Positions 1 through 8,365 are shown, numbered from the stretch's first letter. The stretch is 64,000 nucleotides of DNA from Saccharothrix obliqua (GCF_019375475.1 NZ_JAHXGQ010000008.1:346301-410300), one strand, 5' to 3'. Notes: generated from the sequence alone by a model not told the origin. Numbers and translations are program-made.

Positions 1-122
1 AGATGGGTGGCGTGCACGCGGCGTTCCTGCTCGCGGCCGTGCTGTCGCTGCTGACCGTGGCGGGCGCGTTCACCATCCGGCGCGGCAAGACCGCGGACGG
101 GCCGGTCGACGCCCACGTGTGA
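1..122 (+). CDS. C-terminal end of a membrane transporter (partial)
   Basis: The reading frame enters from the left edge (in frame from base 3) and stops with TGA at 120-122. The visible 39 residues hold one hydrophobic helix (AAFLLAAVLSLLTVAGAF) followed by a short basic then polar tail (IRRGKTADG). This looks like the last transmembrane helix and cytoplasmic tail of a multi-span transporter, for example a 14-helix major facilitator exporter. The family cannot be proved from so little sequence. The next gene faces it tail to tail. Confidence 0.6.
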   Translation, partial: MGGVHAAFLLAAVLSLLTVAGAFTIRRGKTADGPVDAHV

Positions 123-163
123 GGTAGGAGCGGCGGCCGGCCCCGGTCGGCCGCCGCTCGGCG

Positions 164-907
164 TCACCGCCGCGTGGCGAGCCACTCGTCGAACGTCGTG
201 GGCGCGATCCGCGCGTCCGGGCCCGGCAGCAGCACGTCGCCCGCCATGTCCGGCCCGAACAACCCGCCCCAGGTCGGCACCAGCCGCACGGTCCGCCCGC
301 GGGCCTGGTGGGTACGGCGGGCCATGTCCACCATGTCCTGCGGTTCCGGCCCGGCGACGTCGACGTGCCGCCCCAGGGGCCGACCCACCGCGACCTCCGC
401 GAGCACGGCCGCCACGTCGGCGGGCGCGATCGGCTGCAAGAGCAGCGGCGCGATGGTGGCCACGCCGTCCTGCTCGGTCCAGCTCGCGACCATCTCGGCG
501 AAGTCGTGGAACTGGGTGGCGGGCACGATCGTCCACGGCACCGGCCCGGCCGCGACCAGGCTTTCCTGCTCCCGCTTCCCCGCGTAGTGCGCGTTGCCCC
601 GCACGCGGTCCAGACCCGCGATCGAGAGCAGCACGTGGTGCCGCACGCCCGCCCGCTGCCCGGCGGCCAGCAGGTTGCGCGTGGTCGTGCCGAAGTACGC
701 CACCGTCTCCTCCCGGTCCGCGGGCGGCGCGCTGATGGCGTCCACCACCGCGTCCACACCGGCGAGCGCGTCGTCCAGCCCGGCGCCGGTGGCCAGGTCC
801 ACCCCCAGCGACCGGCTGATCCGCACGGCCTCGTGACCGGCCCGCTCCAGGGCGGCGACGGTGAGCGCGCCGATGTTGCCGGTGGCCCCCGCGACTGCGA
901 TCCGCAT
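164..907 (-). CDS. NmrA-like NAD(P)-binding protein (atypical SDR)
   Basis: A 247-residue Rossmann-fold protein. The N-terminal dinucleotide loop GATGNIG is at residues 7-13, and an acidic/basic patch follows the second strand. It lacks the classical YxxxK catalytic pair, as in NmrA/HSCARG redox sensors and some NAD(P)H-dependent quinone or azo reductases. The C-terminal half (VDVAGPEPQDMVDMARR) is typical of sugar-epimerase-like NmrA proteins. It is transcribed divergently from an RsrR-like Rrf2 regulator. In Streptomyces venezuelae, as I recall, RsrR's main target is a divergent NmrA-family gene, so this is probably the regulated partner, reading or adjusting the NAD(P)(H) pool. The start is the ATG at 905-907. 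A reductase on an unknown substrate is the alternative. Confidence 0.8.
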   Translation of the reverse strand: MRIAVAGATGNIGALTVAALERAGHEAVRISRSLGVDLATGAGLDDALAGVDAVVDAISAPPADREETVAYFGTTTRNLLAAGQRAGVRHHVLLSIAGLDRVRGNAHYAGKREQESLVAAGPVPWTIVPATQFHDFAEMVASWTEQDGVATIAPLLLQPIAPADVAAVLAEVAVGRPLGRHVDVAGPEPQDMVDMARRTHQARGRTVRLVPTWGGLFGPDMAGDVLLPGPDARIAPTTFDEWLATRR

Positions 908-940
908 GGTTGATCCGTCCCCTTCCGACTCGATGCACGC

Positions 941-969
941 ACGCTATCTCGGACTAAACAGATCCGCAA
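941..969 (-). promoter_or_regulatory. Promoter of the NmrA-like gene
   Basis: On the minus strand TTGCGG (964-969) and TAGCGT (941-946) are separated by exactly 17 bases. This matches actinobacterial vegetative promoters (TTGNNN, TANNNT). Transcription would start near base 934, about 27 bases before the ATG. The candidate Rrf2 operator overlaps it. Confidence 0.5.
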
Positions 970-971
970 TA
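945..971. promoter_or_regulatory. Candidate Rrf2/RsrR operator
   Basis: An interrupted dyad, TATctCGGA (945-953) against TCCGcaATA (963-971), is centred on base 958. The centre fits the 11-3-11 geometry I recall for RsrR sites. It lies inside the minus-strand promoter spacer and about 20 bases upstream of the -10 of the regulator gene, so one bound dimer could control both genes. The match is imperfect. Confidence 0.45.
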
Positions 972-978
972 TCCCCGT

Positions 979-984
979 TAGACT
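979..984 (+). promoter_or_regulatory. -10 element of the Rrf2 gene (leaderless transcript)
   Basis: TAGACT lies seven bases upstream of the GTG at 992, so the transcript would begin at or next to the start codon. No Shine-Dalgarno sequence is present, which agrees with leaderless translation. No good -35 is visible, as expected for a promoter helped or blocked by a regulator. Confidence 0.4.
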
Positions 985-991
985 GGGCACC

Positions 992-1480
992 GTGAAACTG
1001 CCCGTGAGCACCGAATGGCTGCTGCACTGCGCCACGACCCTGGCGCAGCTCGAACCCGGCGCGACCGCGTCCGCCGCCCAGCTGGCGGAGTTCTACGACC
1101 TGCCGGCGGCGTACCTGGCCAAGCAGCTCCAGGCGTTGGTGCGGGCGAACGTGCTGACCGCCGTCACCGGGCCGCGTGGCGGCTTCCGGCTGGCCCGGCC
1201 CGCCGCGGAGATCACGCTGCTCCAGGTGGTGGAGGCGGTGGACGGCTCGGCGCCGCCCTACGAGTGCCGGGAGATCCGGCAGCAGGGCCGCGGCGCGCTG
1301 CCCGCCGAGGAGTGCCGCGACACGTGCGTGCTGGCCGCCAGGATGGCCGAGGCGCACGAGGCGTGGCGGCACAGCCTCGCCTCGACCTCGCTGGCCGACG
1401 TGCTCGGGCAGATCCCGCCCACCGCGCCCGCCCGCACCAGGGCGCGCCTCGCGTCGATCAACCCGTCCCGCCCGAGCTGA
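992..1480 (+). CDS. rsrR: Rrf2-family redox-sensing regulator, RsrR-like
   Basis: A 162-residue Rrf2 protein with an N-terminal winged helix (LAEFYDLPAAYLAKQLQALV recognition region, then the wing GPRGGFRLARP) and a cysteine-bearing dimer segment. Cysteines are at 92, 108 and 112 (plus 13). The tight C-x6-C-x5-C cluster of IscR/NsrR is absent. The N-terminus carries Glu8, Trp9 and His12. In published RsrR, as I recall, a 2Fe-2S cluster is held by Glu8, His12 and two cysteines, and Trp9 moves on redox change, so this looks like an RsrR orthologue sensing redox state. The divergent NmrA-like gene supports that. The GTG start at 992 gives this N-terminus. A generic Rrf2 protein is the alternative. 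Confidence 0.75.
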   Translation: MKLPVSTEWLLHCATTLAQLEPGATASAAQLAEFYDLPAAYLAKQLQALVRANVLTAVTGPRGGFRLARPAAEITLLQVVEAVDGSAPPYECREIRQQGRGALPAEECRDTCVLAARMAEAHEAWRHSLASTSLADVLGQIPPTAPARTRARLASINPSRPS

Positions 1481-1604
1481 CACCGCCCCGCGGGGGCGTG
1501 CCGAGAACGCCGCCGCGGAGGCCGCACAAGGGCGGTCTCCGTGGCACGGCGGGAAACCCGAGCCGGCACTAACATCCACTGTGGACCGTCTCGGAGGAGG
1601 TCAT

Positions 1605-2690
1605 GTGACCAGTCCGCGCACCGACATCCCCACCCGGGCCCAGCTCCACGCCCTGCTGACCGCCCGCGCTCCCGCGGCCGTGTCGATCTACCTGCCGACA
1701 CGTCCCGGGTCGCCCGGCGACGCGGAGCGGATCGAGCTGAAGGACCTCGCCGGTCGGGCCGGTGACCAGCTCCGCGTGGTCGGTGCGGACCGGCAGGTGC
1801 TCGCGGCGGTCGAGGAGCAGTTGGCCGACCTGGTCGACGACGACGAGTTCTGGCGTTGCCAGGCACGCGGCCTGGCCGTGTTCACCGCGCCCGGGTCGCT
1901 GATCGCGTTCCGGCTCCCGGACGACCCGGCACCGGCGGTCCTGGTCGCGGACCGGTTCCACGTCAAGCCGCTGCTGCGGGCGGTCACGTTCCCGCGCGCG
2001 GCGTTCGTGCTGGTGCTCGCGCTGGACTCGGTGCGGTTGCTGGAGGTGCTGCCGGACTCCGGGCCGACGGAGGTGACCGTGCCGGGTCTGCCGCCGACCG
2101 CGTCCACCGCCGGTCACGCCCGCGCCGAGGGCGGGCAGGTGCGGATGCGGCAGTTCTCCCGGCAGGTGGACCGGGCGTTGCGGCCGGTCCTGGCGGGCCA
2201 GGAGGTGCCGCTGGTGCTGTCCGCCGCCGAACCGCTGGACAGCGTGTTCCGCTCGGTGTGCGGTTACCCGGGGCTGGCGCCGACGACCATCCCCGTCGGC
2301 GGGCCGGGTGCGGAGGACGAACTCGCGGCCGAGGCCCGCGTGGTGCTGGACGCGTTGCGCGAGCAGGGGATGCGCGAGGTGCGGGACCTGTTCGCGCGGC
2401 GCGCCTCGCAGGGGCGCGTGGTGACCGACGTGTCCGCCGTGGCCCGGTTCGCCACGTTGGGCGCGGTGGACGTGCTGTTCCTGGACGTCGACGCGCCGGA
2501 GCCCGGTTTCCTGGACGACCGGACCGGCGTGGTCGAGTTCCACGAGCACGGTGACGTCGTCGACCACGGCGTGCTGGACGAGATCTGCCGCCGGGTCTGG
2601 CTGACCGGCGGCCGGGTGCTCGGCGTGGGTCGCTCGGACGTGCCGGGCGGGGGAGAGGTGGCGGCGGTCCTGCGGTTCACGCCGTCCTGA
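1605..2690 (+). CDS. baeRF-type (bacterial eRF1-like) protein
   Basis: A 361-residue protein with the three-part build of bacterial release-factor-1-like (baeRF3-type) proteins. The N-terminal block has AVSIYLPTRPG followed by a helical ELKDLAGRA segment. A middle beta-rich region (GSLIAFRLPDDPAPAVLVADRF) is followed by an L7Ae/RNase H-like C-terminal half (AVDVLFLDVDAP). These proteins are predicted to act at stalled or hibernating ribosomes, but activity is mostly untested. The GTG at 1605 is chosen because GGAGGAGG lies at 1593-1600. The frame stays open upstream, but earlier starts lack a ribosome site and overlap the Rrf2 gene. It stands alone between the Rrf2 gene and a 468-base gap. 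Confidence 0.7.
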   Translation: MTSPRTDIPTRAQLHALLTARAPAAVSIYLPTRPGSPGDAERIELKDLAGRAGDQLRVVGADRQVLAAVEEQLADLVDDDEFWRCQARGLAVFTAPGSLIAFRLPDDPAPAVLVADRFHVKPLLRAVTFPRAAFVLVLALDSVRLLEVLPDSGPTEVTVPGLPPTASTAGHARAEGGQVRMRQFSRQVDRALRPVLAGQEVPLVLSAAEPLDSVFRSVCGYPGLAPTTIPVGGPGAEDELAAEARVVLDALREQGMREVRDLFARRASQGRVVTDVSAVARFATLGAVDVLFLDVDAPEPGFLDDRTGVVEFHEHGDVVDHGVLDEICRRVWLTGGRVLGVGRSDVPGGGEVAAVLRFTPS

Positions 2691-3158
2691 TCCGGTCGAG
2701 CACGATCCGCGTGGCGCGGACGGCAGATCGGCGGTGTTCGCCGCGTGACCAGCCCGGGCACGAGCCTGAACGACCCACGCCGCCGCTGCCGGGTTCTCGG
2801 CGAAACGCCATCACCGATGCGCCGGCGTGGATTTGCGACGTCCGTTATGACGTGCCGGCCGACACGCGACGGCCGGCGAACACCGCGCGGATCGGTGGAG
2901 CTGCCTGCCGAACCCGGCCTGCTCCTGACCGTCTGCACCGCGCCCGCCGGCACGGCGACCGCGGACGGTCCAGCCCTGTTGGCGTCCTGGGCGGCAATGG
3001 ACGCGGTGCCGACCGGCAGCCGGATCGACCGCGCCGACCAGCCTGCTCCGGCCGGCGCTCACTGCCGCCCCTGACCGTCCGGGAAGCGGCCCGCGTGCCG
3101 GTGCGCCCCCCACGGGCACCACCCGGCCGGTGCCGACGGGCTCACCGGCGGCCGTCGT
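2691..3158. other. Intergenic gap, no supported gene
   Basis: 468 bases between two converging genes. Open frames exist on both strands (for example 2745-3074 on plus), but none has a ribosome site, recognisable domain or normal residue composition; they are rich in Arg/Pro/Gly as chance frames in GC-rich DNA are. I see no strong hairpin, tRNA or repeat. It could be a decayed gene. Confidence 0.5.
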
Positions 3159-3776
3159 TCACCCGTACGGGTCCGGGTCGGCTGTTCGCCGCCGGGTCAG
3201 GTCCAGCAGCCGCCCGGTCACCGCGTGACCCACGGCGAGCCCCACCCCGGCGGCCATGGCGGCGGCGAGTTGCCACGCCACCCGGCCGCGCGGCGGGCAC
3301 ACCGGCACGAGCGGCGGCCTGCCGACGCGGGCGGCCACGTCGTCGTACCCGGTCGGCCGGGGCAGGCGGTGCACCGCGTCGGCCGCGGCGTCGAGCTTGA
3401 GCGCCACCTCCTGGTCCTGCCACACCAGCACCTCGAAGGTGCCCAGCTCGCGCAGCGCGGTGAACCGGTGGTCGGCGGAGGCGACGGCGAACGACCGGTG
3501 GCCGCGTTCGTGCGCGTAGCGCGCGTGTTCCAGCAACGCCTTCTCGGCCGCGTCGTTGCCGGGCGGCACGACCCGCGCGGCCACGCCCATCTCGGCGAGC
3601 ACGCTCACCGTCGCGTCGTTGGCCGGGTCGGTCCGGCTGTAACCGGCCATCACGTGGTGCAGGGGCCCGGCGGCGTGCAGGAGCGCGGCGACCCGCGCGC
3701 GCACCAGCTGCGGGCTCGGGTTGACCGGCCCGACCACGTTCTCCACGTCGATCAGCAGCACCTTGGCGTCGCTCAC
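3159..3776 (-). CDS. NYN (PIN-like) domain protein with C-terminal membrane helix
   Basis: A 205-residue protein. Residues 1-115 resemble the NYN/PIN-like fold: LLIDVENV near the start supplies the first acidic residues. The segment VVPPGNDAAEKALLEHARY and the later ASADHRF supply the Asn/Asp positions expected of this Mg-dependent RNase family. A hydrophobic helix (AAAMAAGVGLAVGHAV) near the C-terminus, followed by Arg residues, suggests membrane anchoring with the NYN part in the cytoplasm. The GTG at 3776 starts just before the conserved strand. A longer frame reaches back to 3869, adding a basic, non-homologous-looking extension. It follows the IclR-type gene on the same strand by about 170 bases. 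RNase activity is inferred from the fold only. Confidence 0.6.
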   Translation of the reverse strand: MSDAKVLLIDVENVVGPVNPSPQLVRARVAALLHAAGPLHHVMAGYSRTDPANDATVSVLAEMGVAARVVPPGNDAAEKALLEHARYAHERGHRSFAVASADHRFTALRELGTFEVLVWQDQEVALKLDAAADAVHRLPRPTGYDDVAARVGRPPLVPVCPPRGRVAWQLAAAMAAGVGLAVGHAVTGRLLDLTRRRTADPDPYG

Positions 3777-3945
3777 GTCGTGATCTTCGGCCGGCCGCGC
3801 CGCGGACCGTGGCGGCACGACCCGACCGGGTGACGCCAGTTCACCGGTCCGATACCCGTTCGCACGCACCGGGGGCGTTGTCCACAGCGGACGGCGAGAT
3901 CAGCCGTGCGGTCGTGGCGGAGTTCGCGCCGGTTCCCGGTGGCGG

Positions 3946-4518
3946 TCAGCGGACCAGTGCGGCGCTGACCGCGCGGGCGGCGTGCCGGACGGCCTCGCCG
4001 AAGAACGCGCCGCGCCCCCGGTCGTGGGCGAGCGTGGCGATCGTGGCGACGTTCTGCCCGGTCGGCGCGGCGACGGGGGTGCTCACGAGGCGCACCTCCG
4101 CCGGCACGGCGTGGCCGGGTCTCAGCAGCGGCACGTCTTCGGGGCGGGCCAGGCTGACCGCCGCCACCAGGGCTTCGCGGCGGTGCGGCACGGTCAGCAC
4201 GGCGCTGGCCCGGGTGGCGGCGGCCAGTTCGTGCAGCGGGCGGCGGGCGGCGGCCAGCAGGCGGGGGTACGGCTCCCACGCCTGCCCCAGCCGGAACACG
4301 TGTGCGCCGACCCGGTAGAGCCCGTCCGACCGTTCCACGACACCGAGCGCCTCCAGCTGTTGCAGCAGCCGGTGCGCGCTGGCTTTGGGTATTCCGCAAT
4401 AATGAGCGATCCACGTGAGTCCAACTCCATCCGAATGGCCGACCAACGCGTCCAAGAGAGTGAACGCACGGCCGAGCACACCACGATCCAACTCCGTCCG
4501 GTTCATGTCTTCACCCAC
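3946..4518 (-). CDS. IclR-type transcription regulator (short)
   Basis: A 190-residue protein whose first 75 residues are an IclR winged helix: AFTLLDALVGHSDGVGLTWI, then KASAHRLLQQLEALGVVER and the wing YRVGAHVFRLGQAW. The effector domain is abbreviated: IclR members are usually about 250 residues, and here the normal C-terminal GAF-like domain ends early. It may therefore bind a different ligand or none. The start could be the GTG at 4518 or the ATG at 4506; both follow a GA/GGG-rich stretch. It faces away from the secreted FG-GAP gene at 4612, with only about 90 bases between, so it may regulate that gene. Confidence 0.7.
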   Translation of the reverse strand: MGEDMNRTELDRGVLGRAFTLLDALVGHSDGVGLTWIAHYCGIPKASAHRLLQQLEALGVVERSDGLYRVGAHVFRLGQAWEPYPRLLAAARRPLHELAAATRASAVLTVPHRREALVAAVSLARPEDVPLLRPGHAVPAEVRLVSTPVAAPTGQNVATIATLAHDRGRGAFFGEAVRHAARAVSAALVR

Positions 4519-4611
4519 CCCCTCGGGTCGTCATTCAACCGGAAGCGCCTTTCCGGTCCACTGAGCGGAACAGGTGATTTCCGGGGTGTTGGGCGACCGC
4601 AGACTGTGCCC

Positions 4612-5466
4612 ATGCGCAATTTCGGTAAAGGACTCGTCGCGATCTCCGCGGCTGCCGCCGCTGTTCTGGCGGGCACGTCGGCGGCCTCCGGCGACGAGGT
4701 GGGAACCCGGTCGATCGCCACCGACCTGTCACCGCAGCGGGTGGCGGGCGACTTCAACGGCGACGGCACCACGGACGTCGCGGTGTGGCGTCCCGCGGAC
4801 GGCGTCTGGTACGTCCGCGGCCTCTTCAACGTCCAGTGGGGCCAGGCGGGCGACATCCCGGTGGCGGCCGACTACAACGGCGACAACATCACCGACATCG
4901 CCGTCTGGCGGCCGAGCAACGGCACCTGGTACGTCCGCGGCATCACCACCGTGGCCTGGGGCGTCGCCGGAGACATCCCGGTGCCCGCCGACTACGACGG
5001 CGACAACCGCGCGGACATCGCGGTGTGGCGGCCGAGCAACGGGACCTGGTACGTGCGGAACATCGCGACCGTCGCGTGGGGCATCGGCGAGGACATCCCG
5101 GTGGTGGGCGACTTCAACGGCGACAACCGCGCGGATTTCACCGTGTGGCGACCCAGCAACGGCACCTGGTACGCGCGGAACATCGCGACGGTCCAGTGGG
5201 GCGTCGGCGGTGACATCCCGGTAACCGGCGATTTCAACGGCGACAACCGAACAGATTTCGCGGTGTGGCGGCCCAGTAACGGGACCTGGTACGTCCGCGA
5301 CATCGCGACGGTCGCGTGGGGCGTCGGCGGTGACATCCCGGTTTCCGGTGATTTCAACGGCAACAACCGGACCGATTTCACGGTGTGGCGGCCGAGCAAC
5401 GGCACCTGGTACTCGCTCAACGTGCTCACCGTCGGCTGGGGCGTCGGCGGCGACGTCCCCGTGTAA
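4612..5466 (+). CDS. Secreted FG-GAP/VCBS-repeat protein
   Basis: A 284-residue exported protein. Residues 1-28 are a signal peptide (basic MRNFGKG, hydrophobic alanine-rich core, cleavage expected after TSAASG). From about residue 44 to the end are six tandem 40-residue repeats, each with a calcium-binding-like loop of the form GDFNGDNRxDFxVWRPSNG, then TWYVRNI and WGVGGDIPV. This is the FG-GAP/VCBS pattern of integrin-like beta-propellers. With no catalytic domain it is likely a surface or extracellular binding protein. The ATG at 4612 is chosen because it begins the signal peptide; the frame is open far upstream but overlaps the divergent regulator. The protein ends exactly at a repeat boundary. 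Confidence 0.8.
   Translation: MRNFGKGLVAISAAAAAVLAGTSAASGDEVGTRSIATDLSPQRVAGDFNGDGTTDVAVWRPADGVWYVRGLFNVQWGQAGDIPVAADYNGDNITDIAVWRPSNGTWYVRGITTVAWGVAGDIPVPADYDGDNRADIAVWRPSNGTWYVRNIATVAWGIGEDIPVVGDFNGDNRADFTVWRPSNGTWYARNIATVQWGVGGDIPVTGDFNGDNRTDFAVWRPSNGTWYVRDIATVAWGVGGDIPVSGDFNGNNRTDFTVWRPSNGTWYSLNVLTVGWGVGGDVPV
4741..5460 (+). repeat. Six in-frame 120-bp tandem repeats
   Basis: Units start at 4741, 4861, 4981, 5101, 5221 and 5341, each exactly 120 bases (40 codons) with no insertion or deletion. The four units from 4981 to 5460 are most alike; the first two diverge most. The stop codon directly follows the last unit. Confidence 0.9.
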
Positions 5467-5681
5467 CCCCCGAGTTCCCCCGACCACCGTCCGCAGTGCG
5501 GGACCGCGGGAATGCGGTCCCGCACCGACCCCTGTCCGGATCGGGACCGCGCCGGCCGGTCCGGCCACGCCACGTCGCCGCGCTGGGCCGGGCGGGTCGT
5601 CCCCGCCCCCGGTTCGTGTGACGGTCGCGCGCGGCCACCGGTCGCGGTGCCACGCTGGGTCCCACCCACCTGGAGGCCGAC

Positions 5682-6980
5682 ATGGCGGACACCGGAGTCG
5701 CGCGCGGCACGGCGGGCGGTGCGCTGCCGCTCGCCGGGCACGCCCACCGGCTGCTCATCGACCCGTTCGATTTCCTCCGGTCGCTGCCCGCGCGGGGCGG
5801 CCTGGTCGACCTCCGGCTGGGCCCGCAGCGGGTGGTGATGGTGTGCGACCCGGAACTGCTCCGGGTCGTGCTGCTGGACGACCGCACCTACGACAAGGGC
5901 GGCGTGTTCTTCGACCGGCTGCGAGCCGTGCTCGGCAACGGCCTCGCGGGCTGCCCGCACGTCGACCACCGCAGGCAGCGGCGGCTCGCGCAGCCCGCGT
6001 TCCGCCGTGACCGGCTGCCCGCATACGCGGAGGTCGCCCACGAGCGCGCCGCGGCCATGGCGGACGGCTGGCGGTCGGGCCAGGTGGTGCGTGCCTTCGA
6101 CGTGTTGTTCGACCTGTTCGCCGAGATCGCCACCACCACCCTGCTCGGCGGTCTGCTCGACGCCGACGACCGCGCGGCGATCGGCCGGGACACCCGGGCC
6201 ATGCAGGACGCCCTGCTGCTGCGCATGTTCACGCCACCCGCGCTGCTCCGCTTCCTGCCCGGCGCACGCCGCTTCGACCGCGCGTCGGTCCGGCTGCGCC
6301 GCCGCGCCGCCGACCTGGTGGCGGCCTACCGCGAGTCCGGTGCGGATCACGGCGACCTGATGTCGGCCCTGGTCGCGGGCGAGGACTGGAAGTCCGACGA
6401 CGAACTGGTGGACCAGGTGTCCACCTTCTACGTCGCCGCGACCGAGACCACGGCGAGCCTGCTCAGCTCCGTGCTCCACGTGCTCGCCCACCGCCCGGAC
6501 GTGCAGGCCCGGCTGCGTGCCGAGGTCCGCGCGGGTGGCCCGCCCACGCCGGAGGCCATGCCGTACGCGGACCGCGTGCTCACCGAGACCCTGCGGCTGC
6601 ACTGGCCGGGCCTGCTGCTCACCCGCGAGGTCACGGCGGACACCGAACTCGGCGGGCACCGGCTCGCCAGGGGCACGTGCGTCGCGTTCAGCCCGTACCT
6701 GCTGCACACCCGGCCCGACCTGTTCCCCGACCCGGACGAGTTCCAACCCGACCGCTGGGCCGGGCAGGACGCGCACCGCCCGCTGGACCACTACCTGCCG
6801 TTCGGCGCGGGCGCGCGGATGTGCGTCGGCGACCGGCTCGCGCGGGCCGAGGCGCTGGCCGTGCTCGCCGCGATCGTGACGCGCTGGGACGTGCACCCGG
6901 TGTCCGGCCCGGAGTTCCGGCCGTCCCGCGGCGTGACGCCGCACCGGCGCGGGTTGCGCGTGCGCGTCACCGCGCCGTAG
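5682..6980 (+). CDS. Cytochrome P450
   Basis: A complete 432-residue P450. The I-helix is YVAATETTAS (Glu255-Thr256), the K-helix ExxR is ETLR at 302-305, and the haem-binding loop is FGAGARMCVGDRLARAE with the thiolate Cys381. It lacks a membrane anchor, so it is a soluble bacterial monooxygenase needing separate ferredoxin and reductase, neither of which is adjacent. The helical meander (HTRPDLFPDPDEFQPDRW) resembles the bacterial CYP102/CYP110-like side of the superfamily more than CYP105. The substrate is unknown. The ATG at 5682 follows GGAGG at 5672-5676. The next P450 lies 158 bases downstream on the same strand, but the two are not obviously paralogous. Confidence 0.9.
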   Translation: MADTGVARGTAGGALPLAGHAHRLLIDPFDFLRSLPARGGLVDLRLGPQRVVMVCDPELLRVVLLDDRTYDKGGVFFDRLRAVLGNGLAGCPHVDHRRQRRLAQPAFRRDRLPAYAEVAHERAAAMADGWRSGQVVRAFDVLFDLFAEIATTTLLGGLLDADDRAAIGRDTRAMQDALLLRMFTPPALLRFLPGARRFDRASVRLRRRAADLVAAYRESGADHGDLMSALVAGEDWKSDDELVDQVSTFYVAATETTASLLSSVLHVLAHRPDVQARLRAEVRAGGPPTPEAMPYADRVLTETLRLHWPGLLLTREVTADTELGGHRLARGTCVAFSPYLLHTRPDLFPDPDEFQPDRWAGQDAHRPLDHYLPFGAGARMCVGDRLARAEALAVLAAIVTRWDVHPVSGPEFRPSRGVTPHRRGLRVRVTAP

Positions 6981-7138
6981 CGCGACCGCTGCTTCCCCGG
7001 TGGCCCGGGACAACCGCCGTCCGGGTTATCTTCGGTCCTGAGTGGACGGTGGTTCCCACGGGCGGCGGATGTGGTGGGGCGCCGGGCGAAACTAGCCTCG
7101 GGCGGACTTGGGACGACGAGGCGCGCCTGGAGGGTGTC

Positions 7139-8365
7139 ATGACCGAGGCACGGGACCTGCCGGACATCCTGTCCCAGGAGTTCACCACGGACCCCTATCC
7201 CGCCTACCGGGCGTTCCGCGAGCACGCCCCGCTGCACTACCACGAAGGGATGCGGAGCTGGATCATCTCGCGTTACGAGGACGTCGAGCGGGCGTTCCGC
7301 GACCCGGTGTTCACGACGGCCAACTACGACTGGCAGGCCGAACCGGTGCACGGCCGCACGATCCTCCAGATGAGCGGGCGCGAGCACTCCGTGCGCCGCG
7401 CCCTGGTGGCGCCCGCGTTCCGCGGCGAAACGCTCCAGAACCGGTTCATGCCCGTCATCGAGCGCAACGCCCGCGCCCTGGTCGACGGCTTCCGCGACGC
7501 CGGCCACGCCGAGCTGGTGGAGGAGTTCGCCACGCACTTCCCGATCAACGTGATCGTCGACGTGCTCGGGTTGGACAAGGCCGACCACGCCCGCTTCCAC
7601 GCCTGGTACAAGTGCGTGATCGAGTTCCTCGGCAACCTGTCCGGCGACCCCGCGGTGACCGCGGCCGGCCACCGGACCCGCGCCGAGTTCACCGCCTACC
7701 TGGCCCCGATCCTCCGGCAGCGGCGCGCGGAACCCGGTGACGACCTGCTGTCCTCCCTGTGCCAGGCGGAGGTGGAGGGCACGCGGATGTCCGACGAGGA
7801 CATCACGGCGTTCTGCTCGCTGCTGCTCGCGGCGGGCGGCGAGACCACCGACAAGGCGATCGCCGCGATCTTCCGCAACCTGCTCGACCACCCCGACCAG
7901 CTCGCGGCGGTGCGCGCGGACCGCTCGCTGGTGCCCCGGGCGTTCGCCGAGACCCTGCGCTACACCCCACCGGTGCGCATGATCATGCGGCAGCCCGCGG
8001 CGGACGTCGAGCTGTCCGGCGGCGTGGTGCCCGCCGGGTCGACGGTGATCTGCCTGATCGGGGCGGCCAACCGGGACCCGGCGCGGTACGCGCGGCCCGA
8101 CGAGTTCGACCTGTTCCGCGACGACCTGGACACCACCCGCGCGTTCACCGCCGCCGCGAACCACCTCGCGTTCTCGCTGGGCAGGCACTTCTGCGTCGGC
8201 GCGCTGCTGGCCAAGGCGGAGGTCGAGGTGGCCGTGGACCAGTTGCTGGACGCCATGCCGGACGTCCGCCCGGCCGCCGGTTCCCGGCCGGCCGAGCACG
8301 GCGTGTTCACCAGGGGACCCGTCGACGTGCCCGTCGTCTTCACGCCCGCTCAGCGCACGAGGTAG
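7139..8365 (+). CDS. Cytochrome P450, CYP105/154-class
   Basis: A 408-residue P450 with all core motifs: I-helix AAGGETTDK (Glu235-Thr236), ExxR at 271-274 (ETLR), PERF-like region ARPDEFDLFR, and haem loop FSLGRHFCVGALLAKAE with Cys352. Soluble class I bacterial type. It converges on the CYP157-like gene of the conservon, and the two genes overlap by 16 bases at their 3' ends (8350-8365). In Streptomyces conservons a CYP154-type P450 often accompanies a CYP157; here it sits nearby but on the opposite strand, so it may be a functional partner without co-transcription. The substrate is unknown. The ATG start is at 7139, with the weak ribosome site GGAGG at 7129-7133. Confidence 0.9.
   Translation: MTEARDLPDILSQEFTTDPYPAYRAFREHAPLHYHEGMRSWIISRYEDVERAFRDPVFTTANYDWQAEPVHGRTILQMSGREHSVRRALVAPAFRGETLQNRFMPVIERNARALVDGFRDAGHAELVEEFATHFPINVIVDVLGLDKADHARFHAWYKCVIEFLGNLSGDPAVTAAGHRTRAEFTAYLAPILRQRRAEPGDDLLSSLCQAEVEGTRMSDEDITAFCSLLLAAGGETTDKAIAAIFRNLLDHPDQLAAVRADRSLVPRAFAETLRYTPPVRMIMRQPAADVELSGGVVPAGSTVICLIGAANRDPARYARPDEFDLFRDDLDTTRAFTAAANHLAFSLGRHFCVGALLAKAEVEVAVDQLLDAMPDVRPAAGSRPAEHGVFTRGPVDVPVVFTPAQRTR

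Noticed and set aside
2745..3074. A 109-codon frame in the 468-base gap
   Set aside because: No ribosome site, Arg/Pro/Ala-rich composition, no domain; probably chance or gene remnant.
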